A stretch of DNA of 64,000 bases from Rubrivivax sp. (lineage in GTDB: Bacteria > Pseudomonadota > Gammaproteobacteria > Burkholderiales > Burkholderiaceae_C): the NCBI GenBank assembly GCA_016719535.1, contig JADJYX010000017.1, positions 1 to 64,000 of the forward strand, written 5' to 3'. Below, one piece after another: positions 44,393 to 53,883 of the stretch. Every line of letters starts with the position of its first letter. Position 1 is the stretch's first letter. The position numbers were made by a program, and so were the translations under genes. The notes under the pieces were generated by a model. The model made no database searches. It saw nothing but the letters and a program-made list of their open reading frames with translations, and was not told the origin of the DNA.

Positions 44393-45250
44393 ATGAACCG
44401 CGCACACCTCCCGTTGTTGTGGGCGCTCGCCGCCCTCGCCGCACCTGCGGCCCACGCGCAGGGCACCAACCCGCGCTACTGGTCTGACACATGGCGTGGG
44501 TGGCACTTCTACGAAGACCCGGAGCCCGAGGCCACGGCTCAACGCGAGGTGCCGCCAAGAATCAGCCCGTCGACCCCCAAGTCACAGCCACAGCCACAGC
44601 CACAGCCAGCCAAACTGCCCGAGATCGTCGAGTTCGAGCGCCTGCAGAAAGCGGTCGAGCAAACCCGCACCATCGCCATCATGCGGCCAACCGAAGCCAA
44701 CGTCCGGCGCTACATGGAGTTGGAAGCGAAAGTGGTCGCACGGGCCTCCACCTTTGCCGACATGGCACAGCGGGTTGCCTGGGCCACGCCCGAGCTCGAC
44801 CCGACGCTGCAAGGCCGGCCCGTCAACGCCAAGGCGCTGGAGGTGTTCGAGCAACAGCAGATGGCGCAGCGTTCGGAGTCCATCGGTGCGCTTGGCCGCG
44901 ACCACGTGCTGTTCTTCTTCTTCCGCGGTGACTGCCCGTACTGCCATGCCTTCGCGCCCACGCTGGAGGCCTTCCAGGCCCGGCACGGCATCAAGGTGGT
45001 GGCCATCAGCGTGGACGGCGGGCCGATGCCCGGCTTCCCGGACGCTCGCCGCGACAACGGCATCGCCACCACGCTGAAGGTGACCCAGGTGCCGGCCGTC
45101 TACCTCGCCCAACCCTTCACCGGAAAGATCACGCCCATCGGCTTCGGCGTGCTGTCGGAAGCGCAGTTGCTGGAGCGGATCACCATCGTCTCGTCGCAAG
45201 TCGCCGAGGCGGCGCCGTCGGTTCCCACATCGCAGGCTGTCCTTCGGTAG
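44393..45250 (+). CDS. traF: Conjugal transfer protein TraF (thioredoxin-fold)
   Basis: This 285-residue periplasmic protein has a signal peptide ending AHAQ, the TraF N-terminal motif YWSDTWRGWHFYEDP, a Gln/Pro repeat encoded by a CAGCCA tandem array (44584-44608), and a C-terminal thioredoxin domain with CPYC near residue 181. F-type TraF proteins that keep the CxxC act as oxidoreductases for the Cys-rich Tra proteins. It is upstream of traH as usual. Confidence 0.92.
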   Translation: MNRAHLPLLWALAALAAPAAHAQGTNPRYWSDTWRGWHFYEDPEPEATAQREVPPRISPSTPKSQPQPQPQPAKLPEIVEFERLQKAVEQTRTIAIMRPTEANVRRYMELEAKVVARASTFADMAQRVAWATPELDPTLQGRPVNAKALEVFEQQQMAQRSESIGALGRDHVLFFFFRGDCPYCHAFAPTLEAFQARHGIKVVAISVDGGPMPGFPDARRDNGIATTLKVTQVPAVYLAQPFTGKITPIGFGVLSEAQLLERITIVSSQVAEAAPSVPTSQAVLR

Positions 45251-45268
45251 CCCGTGCAGGAGCGTCCC

Positions 45269-46720
45269 ATGAACTCGTCGAACCAACCACGCGCAGCCCA
45301 GCGCACACTTGCCGCGGCACTGGTCGCAGTGCTCGTTGTCTCGCCAATCACCCTGCGCGCCGGCGACCTCAACACCGAGGTGAACAACATGTTCAACAGC
45401 CTCGGATCCATCGGTAACTACACCGCACCCGGTGCCTTCCGCGGGCAGACCTTCAACACCTACACCGGTGGCAGCCTGTTCATGCGCGCGCCGAACAAGG
45501 TGTATCAGCTCGCAGCCATCCAGTTCCCCAGCGCCAAGGCAGGCTGCGGCGGCATCGACGTGTTCGGCGGTTCGTTCTCGCACATCTCGGCGGCCGAGTT
45601 CAAGAACATGCTGCGCAACATCACCGCAGCGTTGCCGGGCATCGCGTTCCAGCTCGCGCTCGAATCGGTGTCGCCCTTGCTCGGCGGGCTGACCAAGTGG
45701 GCCAAGGGTCTGGAAACCTGGATCAACAACGCGCGCATCAACTCCTGCGAGACGGCCAAGGCCATCGTCAGCACGGCGGCCGAGGCGGCCGGCTACAGCT
45801 CGCAGGAGGCCTGCTCCGACCTGGCCATCGAGATGGGCCTGGAAAGCGACCGCGATGCGGCGCGCCGCCGCTGCGCGACAGACCGCACCAGCATCCTGGC
45901 TTCGGCCCGCTCGTCCGGCGACGCCAACGTGCGCAACAAGGCGCCGTTCGTGGGGAACCTGACCTGGAAGGCGCTGCAGCGCACCGGCACCTACCTCGAT
46001 GATCAGGAGCGCGAACTGATCATGAGCATCGTCGGCACTGTGATCTTCTATCCCGAAGACGCCGCCCGCGACCCGGAACCCGTTGCGCCGACCATCACGT
46101 CGATCAGCCATCTTCTCTACGGCCAGGCCGCCGGTGCGGGCACCAACGTGACGCAGCACCTGCTGCGCTGCAACGACTACACCAACTGCGATGTGGTCAC
46201 GCTGAACACCGCCTACACGCACACACCGTTCACGGCCCGTGTCGAAACCATGATGCGGTCGATCGCCGACAAGATCGCCACACGGGCGGCGATCCCCAAC
46301 AACTCGGCCGAGGTCGGCTTCGTCAACCAGACCACCGAGCCGGTCTACAAGATGCTGTCGATCGGCGCGACCATCCCAGGCTCGGGCCTGTCGGACAGCC
46401 TGATCGGCCAGTACCGCGACGTGATCGCAGCCGACTACGCCTACGTCTTCCTGGAGCGCAACCTGCGCGTCGGCATGGCGGCGCTGGACAAGGACTACAC
46501 CTTGCAGCAAAGCCAGCGCGAACTGGCCAACCAGGTCAGGCAGCGGGCGCAAGCGATGCTGCTGCAACTGGCTCAAGAGAAGAACCTGCTATATCAGAAG
46601 GTCGGCTCGTTCCGCGCCGTCTCCAGCCACCTCGAACAGCTTGAACGGCAGCTTCGCTCCAGCATGCCGCAGCACGTGATGGACATGCTGGGCCAACAAG
46701 CGGCCTACCTGTCGCGGTAG
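45269..46720 (+). CDS. traH: Conjugal transfer protein TraH
   Basis: This is a 483-residue exported protein. ATG 45269 has AGGAG upstream and is preferred over GTG 45254. The family blocks are LNTEVNNMFNSLGSIGNYT, GYNTYTGG-like GQTFNTYTGGSLFMRAP and a C-terminal coiled-coil. It is an outer-membrane-associated factor for F-pilus assembly that interacts with TraF, TraU and TrbB-like proteins. It ends 21 bases before traG. Confidence 0.92.
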   Translation: MNSSNQPRAAQRTLAAALVAVLVVSPITLRAGDLNTEVNNMFNSLGSIGNYTAPGAFRGQTFNTYTGGSLFMRAPNKVYQLAAIQFPSAKAGCGGIDVFGGSFSHISAAEFKNMLRNITAALPGIAFQLALESVSPLLGGLTKWAKGLETWINNARINSCETAKAIVSTAAEAAGYSSQEACSDLAIEMGLESDRDAARRRCATDRTSILASARSSGDANVRNKAPFVGNLTWKALQRTGTYLDDQERELIMSIVGTVIFYPEDAARDPEPVAPTITSISHLLYGQAAGAGTNVTQHLLRCNDYTNCDVVTLNTAYTHTPFTARVETMMRSIADKIATRAAIPNNSAEVGFVNQTTEPVYKMLSIGATIPGSGLSDSLIGQYRDVIAADYAYVFLERNLRVGMAALDKDYTLQQSQRELANQVRQRAQAMLLQLAQEKNLLYQKVGSFRAVSSHLEQLERQLRSSMPQHVMDMLGQQAAYLSR

Positions 46721-46741
46721 CGCCTGCAGTGCGAGCACGCC

Positions 46742-49516
46742 ATGTGGGAGATCTACGCCTACCAGAACTCCGACAGCCTGTTCGGCATCTTCAACGCGGC
46801 CGCGGCCATCCACGCCTCCAGCGACTATGCAGCCGCCGTCGCGGCCGTCGCCTTCTGCGGCTTCGTCGCTGCACTGATCGCCTACGCGTTCGCGCCCGAC
46901 AAGTTGCAGGGGTGGAAGTGGCTGGCCACGGTCTTGTTGGTGTTCTCGATCCTGATCGTGCCGCGCGTCACCGTGGGCATCGTCGACAAGACCGGCGGAT
47001 CGGCGGTCAAGGTGGTGGCCAACGTGCCCTTCGGCATCGCGATGCTGGGCAGCGTCACCAGCACCATCGGCCACACGCTGACGGGCCTGTTCGAGACGGC
47101 GTTCCAGGTCATACCGGGCGCGGGCGGGCTGCCGAGCGAACTGACCTACGAGAAGAACGGCCTGATGTTCGGCAACCGGCTGATCCGCGACACCGGCAAC
47201 GTGGTGTTCCAGGACCCGAACTTCCGCACCGACCTGATCAACTTCATCCACAACTGCACGATGTACGACCTGATCGACGGGACGGTCGATCCGGGAACGT
47301 TCTCCAGTTCGGACGACGTGTGGGCGCTGATGGGCACTCCCAACCCCGCGCGCTTCACGACGGTGTCTGCCGGCGGTGGCGCCACGACAGTGGACACCTG
47401 CCCGAACGTCTACACGAACCTGAATGGCCGCCTGCCGGCGCAGATCACCCGCATCCAGGGCAAGTTGGCCTTCCAACTGAACCCAACCCTGCCGAGCGCA
47501 ACCGCGGCGGCGGCCATCGCCGGCCAGATTCAGCAAGCCTATGTGAAGAACAGCATCGCCACCGCCGCCGCAAGCGCGGCCGACCTGATCCGCCAGAACG
47601 CGGTGCTCAATGCGATCAACGACACCAGCAGCATCATCGGGCAGAAGGTCAACGACCCGGCGTCGATGGTCCTGGCTGTCGGCCGGGCCCAGGCCGTGGC
47701 GCAGCAGAACGCGACCTGGCTGAACTACGGGAAGGTGGCCGAGCAGTCGCTGCCCGTGTTCCGCAACGTCATCGAGGCGATCACCTACGCACTCTTCCCG
47801 CTGTTCGTTCTGCTGCTCCTGCTGACCAGCGGCCGAGAGACGATGGTCGCGTTCAAGGGCTACGCCGCGATCCTGATCTGGATCCAGCTGTGGCCACCGC
47901 TGTACGCGGTACTCAACTACATGGCGTCGATCTACGCGGCCTACGATCTGGCTGCGGCGGCCGATCTCGGCAGCGGCGCCAAGGCGCTGTCACTGCAAAC
48001 CGCATCGACGATCTACTCGAGGGCGATCTCCGGCGAGGCCGTGGTGGGCTACCTGGCCATCAGCATCCCGTTCATCGCGTGGGCGGCGCTCAAGCGCATG
48101 GAGAACTTCGGCACCGCCCTGGTCGGCGGGCTGTCTGGTCTGCAGGGCATGCTGGCGGGGACCACGGGCTCTGCGGCTGTTGGCAACGTGAGCATGGGCA
48201 ACGTGGCGATGGACCAGTTTCAGTTGGCACCGAACCGCACGTCGGCGTTCATGAGCTCGTGGCAGAACGACCTGACGGGCAACACGATTTCGTCGAATGC
48301 ACTGACCGGGCGGACAGCGGTGAGTCTGCTGCGCAACCAGGGGTTTGCATCACGCGTCGTTTCGATGCGCGTGAGCGAGCAGGATGTGACCGAGGCGAGC
48401 CGGCAGGCGGATGCAGCGCGGAGTGAAGCGATTTCCGCAGGCCAGCAGCGTTCGGCGATGCTGACGGAGGCGTTCACGCGCGGTACGGCGAAGTTGCGTT
48501 CGATGCGGAACTCCTCCGGCACTGCCTCCAGCAGCTATGAGCAACTGGGGGAGAGTCTGACTCGCTTGGATCAGATCGCCAAAGGCGTGTCCGAGCGCAC
48601 AGGCCTGTCGCAGGCGCAGGTCGCGCAGATCGCTTTCGGTGCGAACGCGTCTCTCGGCATCTCGACACCGATTGTGGGTGCGCGAGCACAAGCCAATGCG
48701 GACAAGAAGTACCAATCAGGCATCAGCAACGACGAGCAGAAGGTGCTGAGCACAATGACCAGCGAACAGTTGGCGGAGTTCAAGCAGTTCGGTGATCGGG
48801 TGTCGCGCGACTCGAGTCTGCTCAACGTGATCGCATCCGACTCGCGCGAAGGCCGAGACATGTCTTCCAGACTTGCGACAGTCACCTCGCAAGCCAAACG
48901 TGCCGAAGCCGCCTACTCCCAACGTCGAGCGATGGCCGAGCGCTTGTCGTCAGCTCGGGAGCGAGGGGAAACGATATCGATCGACATCGCGCAGGACCCT
49001 CACAACCTTGCGATGTTCATGCGCTATGCCGAGGAGTACGGCGGCAACAGCACGGCAGCACAAACGCTGATGGACGCTGAACTGGCTCGCCAAGGCCTGC
49101 GGCCGACCCGCGCGTTCTCGGATGGATCGGCACTCCCTTCGTCGTTCGGTGATGTCCGGGACCGCTTCGAACAGTCCCGTGCCGAGCCGGGATTCAATGC
49201 CGCTCCGGAGGAGGCCCGACGCAGCTATGACGCCAGAGTGGCGTCTCGGTGGGAAGCTGCCCCCGCCGATGTGACCCTGCCGCCCGCATCGAAAGTTCGA
49301 TCTGACATCCAGGATGCAGCAACCCGAATTCAGGGGCGGACCGACGGCGCAATCGAGGGGTTCGGCGCCAAGGCCAGGATCGTCGAGACGCCGGATGGCA
49401 GCCTCAAATCCAAGAAGTCACTTCTCATGCAGACCGGAAAACAGGTTGCTGGTGACGCGGACGCCTCGTTGGACTCCGCCAAGGATGCACTCAAGGGGAT
49501 CATGAAACGGAAGTGA
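46742..49516 (+). CDS. traG: Mating-pair stabilisation/entry-exclusion target protein TraG
   Basis: This 924-residue inner-membrane protein has several N-terminal membrane helices (for example AAAVAAVAFCGFVAALIAYAF and ALFPLFVLLLLLTSG) and an extended C-terminal periplasmic/coiled-coil half from about residue 480, rich in Gln, Ser and Arg. In F and SXT systems, TraG acts in pilus assembly and mating-pair stabilisation and is the target of entry exclusion. It is the last gene of the transfer operon. The 3' part is noticeably lower in GC than the rest of the operon. Confidence 0.9.
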   Translation: MWEIYAYQNSDSLFGIFNAAAAIHASSDYAAAVAAVAFCGFVAALIAYAFAPDKLQGWKWLATVLLVFSILIVPRVTVGIVDKTGGSAVKVVANVPFGIAMLGSVTSTIGHTLTGLFETAFQVIPGAGGLPSELTYEKNGLMFGNRLIRDTGNVVFQDPNFRTDLINFIHNCTMYDLIDGTVDPGTFSSSDDVWALMGTPNPARFTTVSAGGGATTVDTCPNVYTNLNGRLPAQITRIQGKLAFQLNPTLPSATAAAAIAGQIQQAYVKNSIATAAASAADLIRQNAVLNAINDTSSIIGQKVNDPASMVLAVGRAQAVAQQNATWLNYGKVAEQSLPVFRNVIEAITYALFPLFVLLLLLTSGRETMVAFKGYAAILIWIQLWPPLYAVLNYMASIYAAYDLAAAADLGSGAKALSLQTASTIYSRAISGEAVVGYLAISIPFIAWAALKRMENFGTALVGGLSGLQGMLAGTTGSAAVGNVSMGNVAMDQFQLAPNRTSAFMSSWQNDLTGNTISSNALTGRTAVSLLRNQGFASRVVSMRVSEQDVTEASRQADAARSEAISAGQQRSAMLTEAFTRGTAKLRSMRNSSGTASSSYEQLGESLTRLDQIAKGVSERTGLSQAQVAQIAFGANASLGISTPIVGARAQANADKKYQSGISNDEQKVLSTMTSEQLAEFKQFGDRVSRDSSLLNVIASDSREGRDMSSRLATVTSQAKRAEAAYSQRRAMAERLSSARERGETISIDIAQDPHNLAMFMRYAEEYGGNSTAAQTLMDAELARQGLRPTRAFSDGSALPSSFGDVRDRFEQSRAEPGFNAAPEEARRSYDARVASRWEAAPADVTLPPASKVRSDIQDAATRIQGRTDGAIEGFGAKARIVETPDGSLKSKKSLLMQTGKQVAGDADASLDSAKDALKGIMKRK

Positions 49517-49519
49517 CGC

Positions 49520-49828
49520 TCATGGCTTGAGACTGATCTGATCCGTCTGGTCTGGGTCCGGCAGTCCCGGCGCCGCCGACAGCCGGCCATGATCAAGCCA
49601 GTAGTTGCTGACCTTGTCCTCGGTCGTTTCAAGCGAGTCAGCCATCTGCGAAAGCTGCATCGCTCCGCGGCGTCGACCGATTCTCGACAACGCTCCCCCG
49701 ATGGCCGCGCCTGCCACTGTGCCTACTGTGGCCAGCACGACCTGCACGCCGACGCTCTCGTCCATCGCACTGAACAAGCCCAACGCTGCGCCCAGCACGA
49801 CGAATCCGATGAGGATGGCGTTTCGCAT
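49520..49828 (-). CDS. Small glycine-zipper membrane protein opposite traG
   Basis: This 102-residue protein has two hydrophobic segments rich in Gly (ILIGFVVLGAALGLF and VLATVGTVAGAAIGGALS) and a polar C-terminal tail with an acidic, Thr-rich part. ATG 49828 has a ribosome site within CGGAG; an extension to 49897 is less likely. It converges on traG with only 3 bases between the stops. I do not recognise the family; entry-exclusion proteins of F-type systems lie next to traG and are small membrane proteins, so that is a possible role. Confidence 0.55.
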   Translation of the reverse strand: MRNAILIGFVVLGAALGLFSAMDESVGVQVVLATVGTVAGAAIGGALSRIGRRRGAMQLSQMADSLETTEDKVSNYWLDHGRLSAAPGLPDPDQTDQISLKP

Positions 49829-49952
49829 TTGAAGAACTCCGACAGGAGAGCCTACACGCCCGGCGGCCGCTGGCAACCCCATTGCCTTCATCGACAATGC
49901 ACTTCACGTCCTTGCCACCGAAAACCGCGCTACGTTCACCAAGTCTAGGGAA

Positions 49953-50924
49953 TCACCGCCCCTCGACGTTGAGCGCACTCCAAAGATGCCGCTGCAGGGT
50001 GCCGTCCGAGCGCGCCGACAGCGCTTTCCGGAGGTGCTCTCGACTCGACTCAGCATGCCGTTGAAAGGCCCGCATTTGTCCGTGCTCGACGCCGGCGGCG
50101 ACATTGCCACCGGTTCCCGCGGTGTCTGGGACGGTCATGGAATCCCACCAACTCATGCGGATACCAAACGTTGAACTCCATCGATACTCGTTGTCGTCAG
50201 AAGCGAAGTGAGCGATGAAGTCAAGGAACATCAGCAGTCCGTCCAACAGCGACGCAACTCTGGTACGGGTGAACAGCGTAACGGCCGCGGTCTCCACGAC
50301 GAACGACCTCAAGCGCGCGCTCTTGGGCAGGCCGCTGTTCCAGCACTTGAGCAGCTTCACGATCGGAACAACCAGGCCGTCGTTTTGCTGATTGGCCTCG
50401 ATCAGCGCAGCCTCGTGGCGCTTGGGTGATGACTTGACCCAGACGTCCTCCTTGCGATCACCCACCCAGATGAAGTCCGACCCTTCGATGGCGATTGCCG
50501 GCACGCAGTCGACGTGCAGGTGGTTCAACTCAAGTCTGACCGAACGCCGCTGAGTGAACGCGGAGGTCTCGCTATAGCGGTAGCGAAGCGCGCTCGCAAA
50601 CGATTGAAGCACGATTGACGGCTGTGGCTTGTCCGACAGCCCGAACATGGCAGCCGGCCAACCTTTCGGATCGATTGCGATGATGATGTCGACGTCTTCA
50701 AGCGGATAGATCGCCGTCTTGCGCCGGTAGCTTCCGCTGAGGTAGGCATCCAGAATGCGTTCGCCGATACCCCCGCCCTGCAGCTGCCGGCGCAGGTTGG
50801 CTTGGCTCCGCCTCGCTCCATCCTTCTGCGTGGGCGTCGGCTCAATCCGACGCAGTATCTCCCTGAGCTCAGACTCCACCACGACGTCTGCGGATGCTGG
50901 CGCTGCACGCGGCACGGCACTCAC
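49953..50924 (-). CDS. Second CD-NTase (SMODS nucleotidyltransferase) of the CBASS operon
   Basis: This is a 323-residue nucleotidyltransferase with the SMODS/OAS-like catalytic core: GS at residues 64-65, D77 and D79 in LEDVDIIIAID, and a third acidic residue D139 in HVDCVPAI, so the active site looks intact. The helical spine segment VPIVKLLKCWN is typical of CD-NTases. It starts at GTG 50924, overlapping the cap4 stop (GTGA), so it is the last gene of the operon. It differs strongly from the other CD-NTase at 52484-53383. It could make a second cyclic oligonucleotide. Confidence 0.85.
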   Translation of the reverse strand: MSAVPRAAPASADVVVESELREILRRIEPTPTQKDGARRSQANLRRQLQGGGIGERILDAYLSGSYRRKTAIYPLEDVDIIIAIDPKGWPAAMFGLSDKPQPSIVLQSFASALRYRYSETSAFTQRRSVRLELNHLHVDCVPAIAIEGSDFIWVGDRKEDVWVKSSPKRHEAALIEANQQNDGLVVPIVKLLKCWNSGLPKSARLRSFVVETAAVTLFTRTRVASLLDGLLMFLDFIAHFASDDNEYRWSSTFGIRMSWWDSMTVPDTAGTGGNVAAGVEHGQMRAFQRHAESSREHLRKALSARSDGTLQRHLWSALNVEGR

Positions 50925-52459
50925 GGCGAGACCGCCTCAGGGTACGACAACGAAGGCTCGTACGAGCCGCTGCGCTCGCGCTCGAAATCGAACTCGTAGA
51001 GCGTGACGGGCTTGAGCACCTGCACGTGGCGCCCGAGGAAGAGTGTGAATGCGTTTGGCGCGGCAACGAAGAGATGGATGCGCTCCATCAGCAGCCCAGC
51101 GTCTGCCTCCCGATCGTTCTTGAGCCTCTCCGTCAACGCCTCGGCGAGCCGATTCGCATGCGCGCCCGAGACAATCGCGGTTTGACTGCTCTGCACATTG
51201 AGGCGCGCAACCAACAGACGTCGCAATCGTCGCAGTTTCTCGTTGGCGTACAGGCGCACCATCGGTCCGGTATCACGCGTGATGCTCACTGCGCACGCGG
51301 TGCCCTGCCCGTTCGGGTCGAGAACCGTCTCGTCAAACTCCCAGCTCGGCCATGACGGCGAGGTCGCCTGGTCGTTGGGCGCCCAGACGCCCGGACGAGG
51401 CGAGCGTTGAAGGAACTCGACGAAGCGACCCGACTTCGTGTCGAGCACGGCGCCTGCAGCAAAAGCAAGCGTGACATGCGTGTCCATAGCCAACCTCAAA
51501 CGGCCGTCACCTGGCGGCAGGCCCGACAAGAAGGCCGCCAGCCGCGGTTGAAGGGTCTGCCTCCAAGCGCTTGCGTCCAGCACAAACCGCTTGTCGAATT
51601 CCGGGACGAGGTTGAGAACGTCGTGGCAGCGATCCTCGAGACGGTCGAACGGATGCTCAAACGTCTTGACACCGTACACGCGGCTCGAACCTGCGCGTTC
51701 GGCAAGCAACCCCTCGTCGCCGCACTTCTCGCGAAGCGTCTTGCGATCGAAAGTCATCCTGCGCTGGCCGACCCACTCGAAGATGTTGCCGTCATAGATC
51801 GTGGTGCTGGAATGCGGGTCAGGTCGCACCAGACCACCGAGGCGACAGGCCTCGTCAAGGCGATCACGCAGCATCTCCAGCGAATCGCTGGTATGCGCGA
51901 GCCCGAGGCACAGGCACAGCGCGCGCAGTTCTCCTTCGTCCACCTGAAGGTGATCCATCCACGCGCGACGAACATTGAAGGTAGCGCTTCGCGTCGTCGT
52001 ACCTTTGAAGAGCCCTTCGACATCCAGAGCGAACGACTTCATCCGCAAGACCTTGCCCAGCGGGTCGCCTTCGTGAAGGCGGTGATTAGTCACGAGCGCC
52101 AGACGAGATGCCGCGCCTAGATCGCGGTCGTGCTGGAGCGCCGAGTAGGCACGCTGCAGCATCGACGTCGTCTCGGCATTGATGAACTGCGGGTTGGTCA
52201 GGTCCCGGTACGTGTAATTGCCACCCGCCGCATGCCACTTGCATTGCATGCGCTCGATGAGAAACCGATTCCCGAACTGATCCTTTGGCGCTCTCGCCGG
52301 GTCGTACTCCACCCAGACATCATCGAAGCCTCTAGGCCCCGACTCAAATCCAACCCTGACGATGTTGCCCTCGTCGTCCAGCAGCCGCGCAGCCTTCAGC
52401 CAGAACATGCGCGCCTGGAACACGTCGCCATCGCGCCTGGTGACAACCGCCTGTGTCAT
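50921..52459 (-). CDS. cap4: CBASS effector Cap4-like: nuclease-SAVED protein
   Basis: This is a 512-residue two-part effector. The N-terminal domain (about 15-110) resembles DUF4297/PD-(D/E)xK dsDNA endonucleases, with GFDDVWVEYD and ERMQCKWH giving Asp and Q-x-K residues. The C-terminal half is a SAVED sensor (LYANEKLRRLRRLLVARL ... IHLFVAAPNAFTLFLGRHVQ ... VTLYEFDFER). In the Cap4 family, binding of a cyclic oligonucleotide to SAVED triggers DNA cleavage and cell death during phage infection. It starts 24 bases after the CD-NTase and overlaps the second CD-NTase gene. Confidence 0.88.
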   Translation of the reverse strand: MTQAVVTRRDGDVFQARMFWLKAARLLDDEGNIVRVGFESGPRGFDDVWVEYDPARAPKDQFGNRFLIERMQCKWHAAGGNYTYRDLTNPQFINAETTSMLQRAYSALQHDRDLGAASRLALVTNHRLHEGDPLGKVLRMKSFALDVEGLFKGTTTRSATFNVRRAWMDHLQVDEGELRALCLCLGLAHTSDSLEMLRDRLDEACRLGGLVRPDPHSSTTIYDGNIFEWVGQRRMTFDRKTLREKCGDEGLLAERAGSSRVYGVKTFEHPFDRLEDRCHDVLNLVPEFDKRFVLDASAWRQTLQPRLAAFLSGLPPGDGRLRLAMDTHVTLAFAAGAVLDTKSGRFVEFLQRSPRPGVWAPNDQATSPSWPSWEFDETVLDPNGQGTACAVSITRDTGPMVRLYANEKLRRLRRLLVARLNVQSSQTAIVSGAHANRLAEALTERLKNDREADAGLLMERIHLFVAAPNAFTLFLGRHVQVLKPVTLYEFDFERERSGSYEPSLSYPEAVSP

Positions 52460-52483
52460 CGTCGTGCCTCGAACGTCAAGGGA

Positions 52484-53383
52484 TCAGCTGAGCGGGAACA
52501 TCGGGCCGAAGAGCTCGCGCCAGACCTTCAGCGCCTCGCCGTTTCGGCCCTGGTGCAAGTGGTTGATGGCGATGCCGGCTTGTCTTGCCGCCTCACTCAG
52601 TGCGCGTTTTGCCGTGGCGACGCGACTGGCGTCCATCCAGGCGCTGATCGGCGGGCCGAGCCCTGCCGGGTCAGTCCAGGTGTCGCCGATTCGATCGGCC
52701 AGTGTCGCGAAGAAGGACTGAATCACCCGGTCGAACTGGCCGCCCCAGCCGCCGTGCAAGCTCTCGAGCGCCATCACCTCGATCAGGAACGACGGCTTGA
52801 TCGGCTTCTCGCCGTGCTTCTTGTTGTTGTTCCAGTACTTGACCATTCGCACCAGGCCCTTCCACTCGCTGCTGTAGGCCTGGTTAGCCTGAGTCGCCTT
52901 CTCGGCGTGGACCTCCGGGTTGGTCTTGATCCACTTGCCGGTGTCGCCGTCGGGGATCTCGTAGTCGTCAGCACTCGAGAACGCCGGCACGACATCGATG
53001 CTGAGGACCTTGTAGTCGGTCTTGTCTTCTTCCTTGACCGCGACACCAAAGTCGATGTTGATCGAGCGGCTCTGCCTGGTAGTCGCGCTCTTGCCGTACT
53101 TTTCGATCAGCACCTTCTCATAGTCATCGAGCACCACTCCAGCGGCCTTGCTGCGGTAGTGACGCTCCGACTCCTTCATCACGAAGAAGATGTCGATGTC
53201 CTTCAGCGGTTTGGTCTTCGTATGCCGCTTGTACGAGCCGGTGAGAAAGTCGCGCTCGATGGCGAACTTGGATCGGATGTACTCGCGCACCTCGGTGTGC
53301 CGAGCTATCGCGTTCTTCTGCTCGCGATCATTGAGCTCCAGACGGCTCTTGAACTTCCGAAAGGCTTCATCGATGGTCAACAT
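52484..53383 (-). CDS. cdnD-like: CD-NTase of the CBASS system (HORMA-regulated)
   Basis: This 299-residue nucleotidyltransferase has GS at residues 49-50, D62 and D64 in LKDIDIFFVM, and D130 in LSIDVVPAF, so the catalytic triad is intact. The KPSFLIEVMALE segment belongs to the C-terminal helical half. Its gene is directly downstream of the HORMA gene (1-base overlap, TGATG), the arrangement of type III CBASS, in which activated HORMA binds the synthase. Its product probably binds the SAVED domain of the next gene. The exact clade (CdnC/CdnD) is not assigned with certainty. Confidence 0.9.
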   Translation of the reverse strand: MLTIDEAFRKFKSRLELNDREQKNAIARHTEVREYIRSKFAIERDFLTGSYKRHTKTKPLKDIDIFFVMKESERHYRSKAAGVVLDDYEKVLIEKYGKSATTRQSRSINIDFGVAVKEEDKTDYKVLSIDVVPAFSSADDYEIPDGDTGKWIKTNPEVHAEKATQANQAYSSEWKGLVRMVKYWNNNKKHGEKPIKPSFLIEVMALESLHGGWGGQFDRVIQSFFATLADRIGDTWTDPAGLGPPISAWMDASRVATAKRALSEAARQAGIAINHLHQGRNGEALKVWRELFGPMFPLS

Positions 53384-53883
53384 CAGAGCTTCCTCCAGTA
53401 CCCAGCGTTGGCGCTCAAGCCGTTGTGCTCGACCGTGGTTCCAAGGCTCTGCCGGACCATGCCAGCGGTCGAACGCAGCGAGGTGTTGCTCCAGCCTTCC
53501 ACCGGCGCATAGCCCGCTGAGCGAGTCACGACGACCCTGTAGTCAACTTCCGAGGGGGAGAGCCCGGCCTTCTTGATCGCCTGCTTGAGCTGCTCCGTGT
53601 CGTTCCAGAAGGTACCCGCCGAGATGTCCCATTCGTATGCGACGCCGATGTCCCAGCGCTTGACCAGCGTGTCGGTCTTCGGGTCGAAAATCTCCAGGAT
53701 GACGGTTTCGAGGTGACGTGACTCGATCCACGTGCTGATGCCGCGCAACAGCACGCCCCAGTCACCCACGAGCTTGGTCGGATCGAGCCCGCTCAGCCTG
53801 ATGATGTCTTTCAGGCTCTTGAGGATGTTGTCGGCGACGTAGACGACCGACTGCGTGTACGAGTAGACAGCGACTGCGCTCAT
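53383..53883 (-). CDS. cap7: Bacterial HORMA-domain protein Cap7
   Basis: This is a 166-residue HORMA-fold protein of CBASS. It begins AVAVYSYTQSVVYVADNILK and continues with LEIFDPKTDTLVKRWDIG, the pattern of the bacterial HORMA family 1; the C-terminal safety-belt part (about 115-166) ends WRKL. HORMA proteins bind a peptide motif and then activate the CD-NTase, while TRIP13 (Cap6) disassembles the complex. It overlaps both neighbouring genes. Confidence 0.85.
   Translation of the reverse strand: MSAVAVYSYTQSVVYVADNILKSLKDIIRLSGLDPTKLVGDWGVLLRGISTWIESRHLETVILEIFDPKTDTLVKRWDIGVAYEWDISAGTFWNDTEQLKQAIKKAGLSPSEVDYRVVVTRSAGYAPVEGWSNTSLRSTAGMVRQSLGTTVEHNGLSANAGYWRKL

Noticed and set aside
44584..44608. 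CAGCCA tandem repeats considered as a CRISPR-like or regulatory array
   Set aside because: It is a short in-frame codon repeat inside traF giving a Gln/Pro linker; no spacers are present. No CRISPR array was seen in the window.
46729..48426. 565-codon + strand frame overlapping traG in another phase
   Set aside because: Arg/Gly/Pro-rich shadow of the traG coding sequence; traG has the right start and membrane helices.
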